From: Candidatus Falkowiibacteriota bacterium
GTDB taxonomy: Bacteria; Patescibacteriota; Patescibacteriia; UBA11705; JACRDX01
Length of the DNA stretch: 28,493 bases
Assembly: GCA_016212745.1 (NCBI GenBank)
Contig: JACRDX010000051.1
Location: 1 to 28,493, forward strand
Reading direction: 5' to 3'
This document shows positions 15,727 through 22,373 of the stretch, in pieces. A program made the translations under genes and the position numbers. The notes under the pieces were generated by a model. It saw only the letters and a program-made list of their open reading frames with translations, did not search any database and had not been told where the DNA came from. Position 1 is the first letter of the stretch. Every line of letters begins with the position of its first letter.

Positions 15727-16128
15727 ATGCAAAAAATTATTATCGCGTCAGGGCCAGTCATTGTTGAGAATGGAAAAGTTTTGTTGAACAAACACGGAAA
15801 TGACGATTTTTGGAAATTCTGCGGCGGCAGAATTGAAAATTTTGATGAGAATTTAGAAGAAGCTGCAAAGCGGGAAGTAAAAGAAGAAATGGGCGTTGAT
15901 GTTGAAATAATTGACCCGACTCCGTTTTTGCTTTACGCCAGCAAAAAATTGTTGGATGACCGCATTGATGTTATCTTGGTACATTTTAACGCAAAGCGAA
16001 TTGGCGAAATTAAAGTTGGGGAAGATATCAGAGAATGGAAATGGATTGCATTGGAGGATTTGCAAAAAGAATTGTTAGCGCCGAATATTTTGCCGACACT
16101 AAAACATTTTGGTTATCTGCGGGATTAG
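15727..16128 (+). CDS. Nudix hydrolase
   Basis: Nudix enzymes cleave nucleoside diphosphates linked to another moiety and need Mg2+. The 133 aa contain the Nudix box GGRIENFDENLEEAAKREVK continuing EEMGV. The REVKEEMG part is canonical, while the first half has one residue more than the usual GX5E spacing. The substrate cannot be predicted. The last three codons and the stop (CTG CGG GAT TAG) overlap the 5' end of a tRNA-like sequence at 16119, so the natural C-terminus may have been altered. Confidence 0.88.
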   Translation: MQKIIIASGPVIVENGKVLLNKHGNDDFWKFCGGRIENFDENLEEAAKREVKEEMGVDVEIIDPTPFLLYASKKLLDDRIDVILVHFNAKRIGEIKVGEDIREWKWIALEDLQKELLAPNILPTLKHFGYLRD

Positions 16129-16300
16129 TATAATGGCAGTACGCTTGCTTCCTCAGCCGTCGCTTTGTCTGCGCGAGTGTAGTACAGTGGCAGTATGCCA
16201 GCTTCCCAAGCTGGAGAGGCGGGTTCGATTCCCGTCACTCGCTTAGACAAAGCTATGGCGGGCAAGCAAGCTTGAGGCGGGGCGATTTTCGCATCCCGCT
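16119..16300 (+). other. tRNA-Gly-like sequence split by an inverted repeat carrying a second tRNA
   Basis: 16119-16152 looks like the 5' half of a tRNA: GCGGGAT acceptor strand, TA, a D-arm (GTAT/GTAC), anticodon strand CTTGC and TTCC. 16263-16300 looks like its 3' half: CAA, GCAAG (pairs with CTTGC), a 6-nt variable region, a poor T-arm and ATCCCGC plus T (pairs perfectly with GCGGGAT). Joined, the anticodon loop would be TTCCCAA, that of tRNA-Gly(CCC). The 110 bases between are an inverted repeat (16153-16170 with 16245-16262, 14 of 18 paired) that encloses an intact tRNA-Gly. The T-loop lacks TTCGA, so the outer tRNA may be decayed. Confidence 0.5.
16173..16243 (+). tRNA. tRNA-Gly (anticodon CCC)
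   Basis: A full cloverleaf can be drawn by hand. The acceptor stem is GCGAGTG (16173-16179) with CACTCGC (16236-16242), the discriminator is T, the D-stem GTAC/GTAT, the anticodon stem CCAGC/GCTGG with loop TTCCCAA, the variable loop has 4 nt, and the T-stem GCGGG/CCCGT holds loop TTCGATT. The anticodon is CCC, reading GGG. CCA is not encoded. It is flanked by an inverted repeat with a perfect 9-bp outer part (16162-16170 and 16245-16253). Confidence 0.93.
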
Positions 16301-16315
16301 TCGTTGATATTATTA

Positions 16316-16344
16316 TTGCGTTTGTTGTAGAAAAGTATTAAAAT
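16316..16344 (+). promoter_or_regulatory. possible secD promoter
   Basis: TTGCGT (16316-16321), 17-bp spacer, TAAAAT (16339-16344). The -10 box matches five of six, the -35 box only three. It lies in the 158-bp gap between the tRNA region and secD. Confidence 0.35.
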
Positions 16345-16352
16345 GGTCATTG

Positions 16353-16450
16353 ATATAAAATTTTGAATTTTGAATTTCGAATCAAATCTGAATGTTTGAA
16401 TGTTAGAATGTTAGAATGTTTCGGATTTCGATATTCGGATTTTTAATTTC
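16353..16450. repeat. AT-rich palindromic word repeat before secD
   Basis: TTTTGAATTTTGAATTTCGAATC on the left and TTTCGGATTTCGATATTCGGATTTTTAA on the right surround a core of GAATGTTTGAATGTTAGAATGTTAGAATG. The arm-core-arm plan repeats in other gaps of the window (11653, 22254, 28426). Confidence 0.6.
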
Positions 16451-16458
16451 TATAATTT

Positions 16459-18486
16459 ATGGACAAATTAAGTTCTCGGACAAAAGTAAGGTTTGGCGTG
16501 GTTGCCATTTTGGTAGTGGCTGTATTGCTGGGGCTTACTGTTTATCCAAATGGTTTTAACAAAACCATGGACGTGGTGAACAAAAAAATCGGCACAGAAT
16601 TTCCGCATTGGTTCGCAAAACCATTTCATCTTGGCTTGGATTTGGCAGGCGGAATCCAGCTTGTTTACGAAGCTGACATGTCAAAAATTCCAGCGGGTGA
16701 TCAGGCAAGCGCGATTGACGGCGTGCGCGATGTGATTGAACGCCGCGTGAACGCTCTTGGCGTCGCGGAGCCATTGATTCAGACAAATCAGGCGCAGGGT
16801 AAATGGCGCATCATTGTTGAGCTTCCGGGAGTGCAGGATGTTGATTTGGCAATGAAAACAATCGGAGAAACGCCGCTGTTGGAATTTAAAGAAAAAAATG
16901 AACAGCTACAACGTGAGTTAACATGGCAAGAAAAAAATGACATTGCAAAATATAATAAAGACGCAAAAGCAGAAGCGCAAATTGTTTTGGCAAAGGCATC
17001 GAAAGGCGAAGATTTTGTTTCTTTAGTCACGCAATATTCTGACGATGCTGCCACAAAAGCGTTGGAAGGAAATCTCGGCTACATTAAAATGGGCGGCGCT
17101 GATAACAGTTTGGTTTTGGCCGTTGAAAAATTGGCAGTCGGAACCGTCGCGCCAAAGGTTGTAGAGTTTGACGAGAACTTGCAAATTGTTAAATTGTTGA
17201 ATAAGCGCGACGGTGATAAAGAAATTCAAGCCAGTCATATTTTGATTTGTTACAAAGGATCTGATAAATGCACAAAAGAGCGCACAAAAGAAGACGCGAA
17301 AAAATTGATTCAGGATTTGCAAAAACAGGCAACGCCTCAAAATTTTAGCGAATTAGCAAAGAAAAATTCTGATGACCCGGGCGCTGCAAATGGCGGTGAT
17401 TTGGGATGGTTTAGCAAAGGGCAAATGGTTCCAGAATTTGAAAAAGAAGTTTTTGCAATGAAAATTGGGACGATTTCCGATATTGTTGATACGCAATTTG
17501 GTTATCATTTGATTTACAAAGTCAACGAAAGGTACATTCCTGAATATCAAGTTGCGCGCATATTGATTGATAAAAAAACAGCAGCTGAAGTTTTGCCGTC
17601 AAAAGAAGATTGGTTGTTTACTGGCTTGACTGGCAGACAATTGAAAAACGCGGTTGTGAATTTTGACCAAACAACCGGCGTGGCAGAAGTTTCTCTGGAA
17701 TTTAATCAAGAAGGCGCTGCATTGTTCGCGAAAATAACTGCTAAAAACGTAGGAAAACCGCTCGCAATATTTTTGGATGGTCAGCCAATTAGCGCGCCGA
17801 CCGTTTCAGAAGAAATCAAAGAGGGCAAAGCGCGCATTACTGGAAACTTTGGCTTGGACGAAGCAAAATTGCTTGTCCAACGTTTAAATGCTGGCGCTTT
17901 GCCAGTTCCAATTATTTTGATCGGACAAGAAGTTGTCGGCGCGTCTCTGGGCAGCGAATCTGTGAATAAAAGTGTTTATGCCGGACTTTTGGGATTATTG
18001 GCAGTTATCATTTTCATGATATTTTACTATCGCGTACCGGGCATATTGGCTTCGATCGCCTTGCTCGTATATGGTTCATTGGTATTGTTCTTGTTTAAAA
18101 TAATTCCGATTACAATCACATTGGCAGGTATTGCTGGTATTGTGATGTCAATCGGTATGGCCGTTGACGCGAATGTTTTGATATTTGAAAGGTTGAAAGA
18201 AGAACTGCGGCTTGGCAAACCATTGCACGTCAGTTTGGAAGAAGCGTTCAAACGCGCGTGGCCATCAATCCGCGACAGCAATGTTTCAACATTGATTTCC
18301 TGTTTTGTTTTGGCGTGGCTTGGAACGAGCGTTATTAAAGGATTTGCCATCACATTGTTTATCGGCGTTGTTGTCAGTATGTTTTCGGCAATTACTGTGT
18401 CCAGATTATTGTTAAAGCTTTTTGTTAATCCTGCAAAGCCGCCAAAAAGTTTGTGGTGGTATGGCATAAAAAGAAATATCAAATAA
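16459..18486 (+). CDS. secD: SecD export subunit with embedded parvulin (PpiC-type) domains
   Basis: SecD works with SecF to pull preproteins through SecYEG using the proton gradient. The 675 aa start with a membrane helix (about 10-28), then the P1 beginning (HLGLDLAGGIQLVYE, IERRVNALGVAEP, IIVELPG). At about 155-252 and 255-357 lie one degenerate and one well-formed parvulin-type rotamase domain (the latter with ASHILI, FSELAKKNSDDPGAANGGDLGWF, PEFEKEVF and FGYHLIYK). The rest of P1 and the transmembrane block follow (ARITGNFGLDEAKLLVQRLNAGALPVP, AGIAGIVMSIGMAVDANVLIFERLKEE). It looks like a translocase subunit fused to a foldase on the outer side of the membrane. secF starts 14 bp downstream. 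Confidence 0.93.
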   Translation: MDKLSSRTKVRFGVVAILVVAVLLGLTVYPNGFNKTMDVVNKKIGTEFPHWFAKPFHLGLDLAGGIQLVYEADMSKIPAGDQASAIDGVRDVIERRVNALGVAEPLIQTNQAQGKWRIIVELPGVQDVDLAMKTIGETPLLEFKEKNEQLQRELTWQEKNDIAKYNKDAKAEAQIVLAKASKGEDFVSLVTQYSDDAATKALEGNLGYIKMGGADNSLVLAVEKLAVGTVAPKVVEFDENLQIVKLLNKRDGDKEIQASHILICYKGSDKCTKERTKEDAKKLIQDLQKQATPQNFSELAKKNSDDPGAANGGDLGWFSKGQMVPEFEKEVFAMKIGTISDIVDTQFGYHLIYKVNERYIPEYQVARILIDKKTAAEVLPSKEDWLFTGLTGRQLKNAVVNFDQTTGVAEVSLEFNQEGAALFAKITAKNVGKPLAIFLDGQPISAPTVSEEIKEGKARITGNFGLDEAKLLVQRLNAGALPVPIILIGQEVVGASLGSESVNKSVYAGLLGLLAVIIFMIFYYRVPGILASIALLVYGSLVLFLFKIIPITITLAGIAGIVMSIGMAVDANVLIFERLKEELRLGKPLHVSLEEAFKRAWPSIRDSNVSTLISCFVLAWLGTSVIKGFAITLFIGVVVSMFSAITVSRLLLKLFVNPAKPPKSLWWYGIKRNIK

Positions 18487-18500
18487 CAAATATCAAATTT

Positions 18501-19400
18501 ATGTATAGGATTATTCAAAGGCGGAAATTATGGTTTACGGTGTCTGGTGCATTATTTATTGCGGCCATTGTGATTATTGCAACATGGGGTTTGAAGTTTA
18601 GCATTGATTTTACTGGCGGCGGTTTTATGGAAGTAAAATTTAAAACAGAGCGGCCGTCAGTTGTTGAACTTCAAAAACAAATTGACGAATTAAAACTTTC
18701 CAGTGCGGCGCAATTACAGCCAGTTGGCGATGACAGCTTTTCAATTCGTTTTGCTGCGACTGACGCGAAAACGCATCAGCAAATTTTGGACAAGCTGGAA
18801 GCAACGTACGGAAAGGACAAAATTCAGGAAAATCGTTTTGAGGCAATCGGGCCAGTGATTGGCAAGGAACTGCGCACAAAAGCGATTTATTCCATTATCA
18901 TTGTTTTGATAGCCATTATTTTGTATATTGCGTACGCGTTTAGAAAGTTGTCCTGGCCTGTCGCGTCTTGGAAATATGGTGTTATTGCGGTTATTGCATT
19001 GGTGCATGACATAATGATTCCAATTGGCATTTTTGCGGTGTTGGGTCATTATCTTGGCGTTGAAATCGGGTTGCCATTTGTGGCTGCGCTTTTGACTGTG
19101 CTTGGTTATTCGGTTAATGACACAATTGTTGTTTTCGACCGCGTGCGCGAAAAACTATTGCGTTCAGGAAGCAGGGACTTTGAGGACTTGGTAAATCAGA
19201 GCGTGAATGAAACGTTGGCGCGTTCATGCAACACAACATTGACAACGATTTTGGCATTGTTGGCAATTTGTTTGTTTGGCGGTCAAAGCATAAGATATTT
19301 TTCGCTAGCATTGTTGATTGGAATCTTGTTTGGAGCATATTCTTCAATATTTGTCGCCAGCCCGCTTTTGGTCGTTTGGGAGCGATTGCAGAAAAAATAA
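18501..19400 (+). CDS. secF: SecF export subunit
   Basis: SecF is the membrane partner of SecD. The 299 aa have six predicted membrane helices. One is near the N-terminus (about 10-30), followed by the periplasmic part with FSIDFTGGGFMEV, then five helices with GYSVNDTIVVFDRVREKL, SVNETLARSCNTTLTTILALL and LLIGILFGAYSSIFVASPLLVVWE. An in-frame GTG at 18453 would extend it into the end of secD. The ATG at 18501 (MYRIIQRRKLW) gives the usual SecF beginning and leaves 14 bp between the genes. It is closed by a terminator. Confidence 0.95.
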   Translation: MYRIIQRRKLWFTVSGALFIAAIVIIATWGLKFSIDFTGGGFMEVKFKTERPSVVELQKQIDELKLSSAAQLQPVGDDSFSIRFAATDAKTHQQILDKLEATYGKDKIQENRFEAIGPVIGKELRTKAIYSIIIVLIAIILYIAYAFRKLSWPVASWKYGVIAVIALVHDIMIPIGIFAVLGHYLGVEIGLPFVAALLTVLGYSVNDTIVVFDRVREKLLRSGSRDFEDLVNQSVNETLARSCNTTLTTILALLAICLFGGQSIRYFSLALLIGILFGAYSSIFVASPLLVVWERLQKK

Positions 19401-19423
19401 ATTTTATAATGTAGAGAAGTATT

Positions 19424-19451
19424 AAAAAATGGCTTATTTCAGCCATTTTTT
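19424..19451 (+). terminator. intrinsic terminator after secF
   Basis: AAAAAATGGCT (19424-19434) pairs perfectly with AGCCATTTTTT (19441-19451) around TATTTC. The A-run and T-run make it able to work on both strands. It closes the secDF transcript 24 bp after the stop. Confidence 0.85.
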
Positions 19452-19467
19452 GATATTGCAAAAACTA

Positions 19468-19496
19468 TTGACTCATTTTTAAAAAAGTGATAAATT
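19468..19496 (+). promoter_or_regulatory. sigma-70 type promoter of the sigma4/HARE gene
   Basis: TTGACT (19468-19473) and TAAATT (19491-19496) are separated by 17 bp, with an A/T-rich spacer. It lies right behind the secF terminator and 33 bp before the next ATG, giving a leader of about 27 nt. Confidence 0.7.
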
Positions 19497-19529
19497 AGTT
19501 CATAGATATCTTAACTTATTATCTTTGTT

Positions 19530-20648
19530 ATGGAAAACGGAACAAAAATCAATTTTAGCGCGGTTTTTGCAAAACTGTTGCAATCGCTCAATGAACGTGA
19601 GCAAGAAGTTTTACGTAGACGGTATCAGCTGACAAGTGATTTGGATGATTACCAGACCTTGCAAGAGATTGGTAATATGTACAAAATCACCCGCGAGCGC
19701 GTGCGTCAGATTGAAAATGAGGGGGTTAGAAAATTGAGAGAAGCAGCGCGAGCAGCACAGTTTGCTGAAGATTTGCAAAGCGTTGTTTCGCATTTGCATC
19801 GCTTTTTGGAACGGCACGGCGGTTTGGCAAATGAAGATTATTTGATGGAGAATTTTATTTTGCCCAGCCATGACCTTGAGCCATATCATTCGCAAGCATA
19901 CTTGTTCACGATTGACCAGTTGGTTGATAGCGTGGAAAAAGTTTCTGATAGCGAACATTTTCCAGATTTTTGGAAATTGTCTGATTTTAACCACGGATTG
20001 GTTGAAGATGTTTTTAACAAAGTTGCGGCTGAATTGGAAGCCAGCAAGGTTCCGTTTGACCGCGCAGCATTGATGCAGGCAATTAAGAAAAATGTTGGTG
20101 CAGAACACAAGCAACACTTTGGCCAATTGATTTCAAAGCATCAGGATTTGGACGAAGACGCATTGCTGAACACTTATGTGGATTTTTCAAAATCAATCAA
20201 AGGAAATATTTTGGGCGAATATGGTATGTCTCATTGGGACAATATTTTGCCAAAGCGCTTGGGCGATAAAATTTATTTGGTTTTAAAACGAACTGGACAG
20301 CCGTTGCATTTTAATGAAATCGCTGAACAGGTTAATGGTTCTGATTTTCCCGGCAAAAAAGTTTGCCCAGCGACAATTCATAATGAATTGATTTTCAATG
20401 ACAAATTTGTTTTGGCAAATCGCGGCTATTACGCGTTAAAAGAATGGAATCTTATTGGCGGAACCGTTGGTGATTTGATTGTGCGCGTTTTGCGCGAAGC
20501 TGGTAGTCCGATGACGCTAAAAGAAATCTGCACTAAAGTTTTGGAATTGCGTCCGGTTAATCAGACAACAGTTTATTTGACATTGCTTAATAATAAACGG
20601 GGATTGTTCAATCGCGTTGACAAGGGTGTTTTTGGATTGAATCAATAA
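19530..20648 (+). CDS. sigma-region-4-like protein with HARE-HTH domains
   Basis: This is probably a transcription regulator or an RNA-polymerase accessory factor. Residues about 18-75 form a sigma-70 region 4-like helix-turn-helix (LNEREQEVLRRRYQL, LQEIGNMYKITRERVRQIE, GVRKLREAA). No region 2 or 3 is present, so it is not a full sigma factor. After a helical middle section, residues 250-310 match a HARE-HTH domain (LVLKRTGQPLHFNEIAEQVN ... RGYYALKEW), and 313-372 look like a second copy (VLREAGSPMTLKEICTKVLE ... KGVFGLNQ). HARE-HTH also occurs in the RNA polymerase delta subunit. It is monocistronic, with its own promoter and terminator. Confidence 0.8.
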   Translation: MENGTKINFSAVFAKLLQSLNEREQEVLRRRYQLTSDLDDYQTLQEIGNMYKITRERVRQIENEGVRKLREAARAAQFAEDLQSVVSHLHRFLERHGGLANEDYLMENFILPSHDLEPYHSQAYLFTIDQLVDSVEKVSDSEHFPDFWKLSDFNHGLVEDVFNKVAAELEASKVPFDRAALMQAIKKNVGAEHKQHFGQLISKHQDLDEDALLNTYVDFSKSIKGNILGEYGMSHWDNILPKRLGDKIYLVLKRTGQPLHFNEIAEQVNGSDFPGKKVCPATIHNELIFNDKFVLANRGYYALKEWNLIGGTVGDLIVRVLREAGSPMTLKEICTKVLELRPVNQTTVYLTLLNNKRGLFNRVDKGVFGLNQ

Positions 20649-20674
20649 ATTTGGATTGAAAAAAATATACACAG

Positions 20675-20702
20675 AGGCGCGCAACTTCGTTGCGCGCCTT
20701 TT
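20675..20702 (+). terminator. intrinsic terminator after the sigma4/HARE gene
   Basis: AGGCGCGCAAC (20675-20685) pairs perfectly with GTTGCGCGCCT (20689-20699) around a TTC loop, followed by TTT and a T-rich stretch. The tip contains CTTCGT, a stable tetraloop alternative. Confidence 0.88.
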
Positions 20703-20711
20703 GTTATTTTG

Positions 20712-20720
20712 TGATATAAT
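20712..20720 (+). promoter_or_regulatory. extended -10 element
   Basis: TGATATAAT: a perfect TATAAT (20715-20720) preceded by TGN. No good -35 box is seen 17 bp upstream because the terminator stem occupies it, as is typical for extended -10 promoters. It would drive the membrane protein/ATPase pair downstream. Confidence 0.5.
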
Positions 20721-20783
20721 GATAAAGATAATGACAAATACCATAATGGGAAATTAGTAATTGGAAATTGGTAATTTCTAACT

Positions 20784-22253
20784 ATGCCGTGGATAATTCA
20801 ATTAAATTTTTCTTGGCTTGATTTGGCTAACAAGTCATTTTTGGAATTGATTTGGTATTTTATCGCGAATGGCGGATGGATTTTGCTGGCAATGGTTTGT
20901 GCGTGGGGTAGCTGGAAATATTGGGTTTTTTGGAGACAAGGACTTTTCGCGTCAAAGCAAAGCTATGTTTTTCTTGCCATAGACATTCCCAAAAATAACA
21001 TACAATCTCCAAAAGCAGTGGAAAATATGTTTGCCACCATTGCGGGTTCGCATACGCCGACAGATTGGTGGGAAAAATACATGAAGGGTGAGTTTCAGAT
21101 CGGTTTTAGTTTTGAGATTATCAGCATTGATGGGCATATTCAATATGTCATCAGGACACCTGTGCCATTTCGTCAGCTGGTTGAGGCCTCAATTTACTCG
21201 CAATATCCAGAAGCAGAAATTACTGAAGTTGAGGACTATACTTTGGCAATGGATATAAAATTTCCGCATGATGAATATAACTTGTGGGGTTCTGATTTGG
21301 ATTTGTACGCGCCAGATTATTTGCCAATCAGGACATATCCTGAATTTGAACACCAGTTGAGTCAGGAAATTAAGGACCCGCTCGCAGCAGTTCTTGAGGT
21401 AATGGCAACTTTTGGACCGGGCGAGCAGCTTTGGTTCCAGATTTTCGCGGCGCCGGCTGATGTTGGTTGGGAAGCCAAAGGAATTAAGCGCATTAATCAA
21501 CTTTTGGGCAAAAAAGAAGAAAGTAATAAGAATTTGTTGGATAAAATTACCGACGTTCCGCTTAATGTTTTGACAATGGCGAGCGATCAGATTTTGGGCG
21601 TTTCAGAGCCGGAAAAGAAAAAAGAAGAACGGATGATGTACTTTTTGCCGCCTATTGAAAAAGCAGAAGTGGACATGATACAGAAAAAAGTAAGCAAGGT
21701 TGGATATAATTGTAAAGCCCGCATGATTTATGTTGCTAAAAAAGAAGTATTTAAAAAGGGGCTTGGAGTGTCTGGAACGTTTGGTTCTTTGAAGCAGTTT
21801 TCCATTTTGGGCGGCAATGGTTTTAAGCCGGGCGCGAACAAAACAAGGGCATTGTTTTTTAAGAATTTACGTTTGCCAATAATGCAAAACAGAATTTTGG
21901 AGGTTTACAAAAAGCGCAACCCTGATACGGGCAAGGGACTTTATACATTGAACATTGAAGAATTGGCCAGTCTTTATCATTTCCCTTACATGGAAGTTAA
22001 GGCCGCGACATTAAAGAAAGTTGATAGCAAAAAAGTGAGCGCGCCAATCGGACTGCCGATTGATGAGGGACTTGCGCCGAAAAAAATACCAGCGGAATTG
22101 TTAGTTGAAGAGCCCTTGATAGTAGAAAAAATACCGATTGTTGATTATGATGATGACTATTTTGAAAGCAGATTTGCAAAAGATAAAACAGGGAAAGCTG
22201 ATAGAGAGAGAAAAGAGAAGATTATGGAAAGTATGCGGCAGGAGAAAAAGTAA
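20784..22253 (+). CDS. membrane-anchored protein of unknown function, partner of the VirD4-like ATPase
   Basis: No function is known to me, but this kind of protein recurs beside VirD4/TraG-like ATPases in CPR genomes. The 489 aa begin with a hydrophobic region (about 18-50, LELIWYFIANGGWILLAMVC), so the N-terminus is membrane-bound. The remainder is a large soluble part with FLAIDIPKNN, WWEKYMKGEFQIGFSFEIISI and YSQYPEAEITEVEDY, and a highly charged C-terminal tail ending in Lys and Glu. The size, the N-terminal anchor and the neighbouring ATPase suggest a membrane complex, possibly for DNA or protein transfer. That role is inference. Confidence 0.75.
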   Translation: MPWIIQLNFSWLDLANKSFLELIWYFIANGGWILLAMVCAWGSWKYWVFWRQGLFASKQSYVFLAIDIPKNNIQSPKAVENMFATIAGSHTPTDWWEKYMKGEFQIGFSFEIISIDGHIQYVIRTPVPFRQLVEASIYSQYPEAEITEVEDYTLAMDIKFPHDEYNLWGSDLDLYAPDYLPIRTYPEFEHQLSQEIKDPLAAVLEVMATFGPGEQLWFQIFAAPADVGWEAKGIKRINQLLGKKEESNKNLLDKITDVPLNVLTMASDQILGVSEPEKKKEERMMYFLPPIEKAEVDMIQKKVSKVGYNCKARMIYVAKKEVFKKGLGVSGTFGSLKQFSILGGNGFKPGANKTRALFFKNLRLPIMQNRILEVYKKRNPDTGKGLYTLNIEELASLYHFPYMEVKAATLKKVDSKKVSAPIGLPIDEGLAPKKIPAELLVEEPLIVEKIPIVDYDDDYFESRFAKDKTGKADRERKEKIMESMRQEKK

Positions 22254-22373
22254 ATTTCGAATTTCGAATTTTGAATGAATTTTGAAATCTGAAATCTGAA
22301 TTTTGAAACATTCAAATATTTATACATTCAACATTGATTCAAAATTTAAAATTAAAAATTCAAAATTTTTTAT
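22254..22373. repeat. AT-rich palindromic word repeat
   Basis: The gap between the two genes is filled by AATTTCGAATTTTGAATGAATTTTGAAA on the left and TTCAAAATTTAAAATTAAAAATTCAAAA on the right, with ACATTCAACATTGATTC between. The right half is nearly the reverse complement of 28430-28470, so the element occurs in both orientations. Confidence 0.65.

Noticed and set aside
15409..15732. 107-aa minus-strand frame across the secA end
   Set aside because: Its sequence arises from the complement of the SEC-C motif and of GC-rich repeats; no independent support.
16153..16262. Group I intron in the outer tRNA
   Set aside because: At 110 nt the insert is far too short and contains a complete tRNA instead of an intron core.
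18453..18500. GTG start extending SecF at its N-terminus
   Set aside because: The added residues overlap the secD end and intergenic words; the ATG at 18501 gives the family start.
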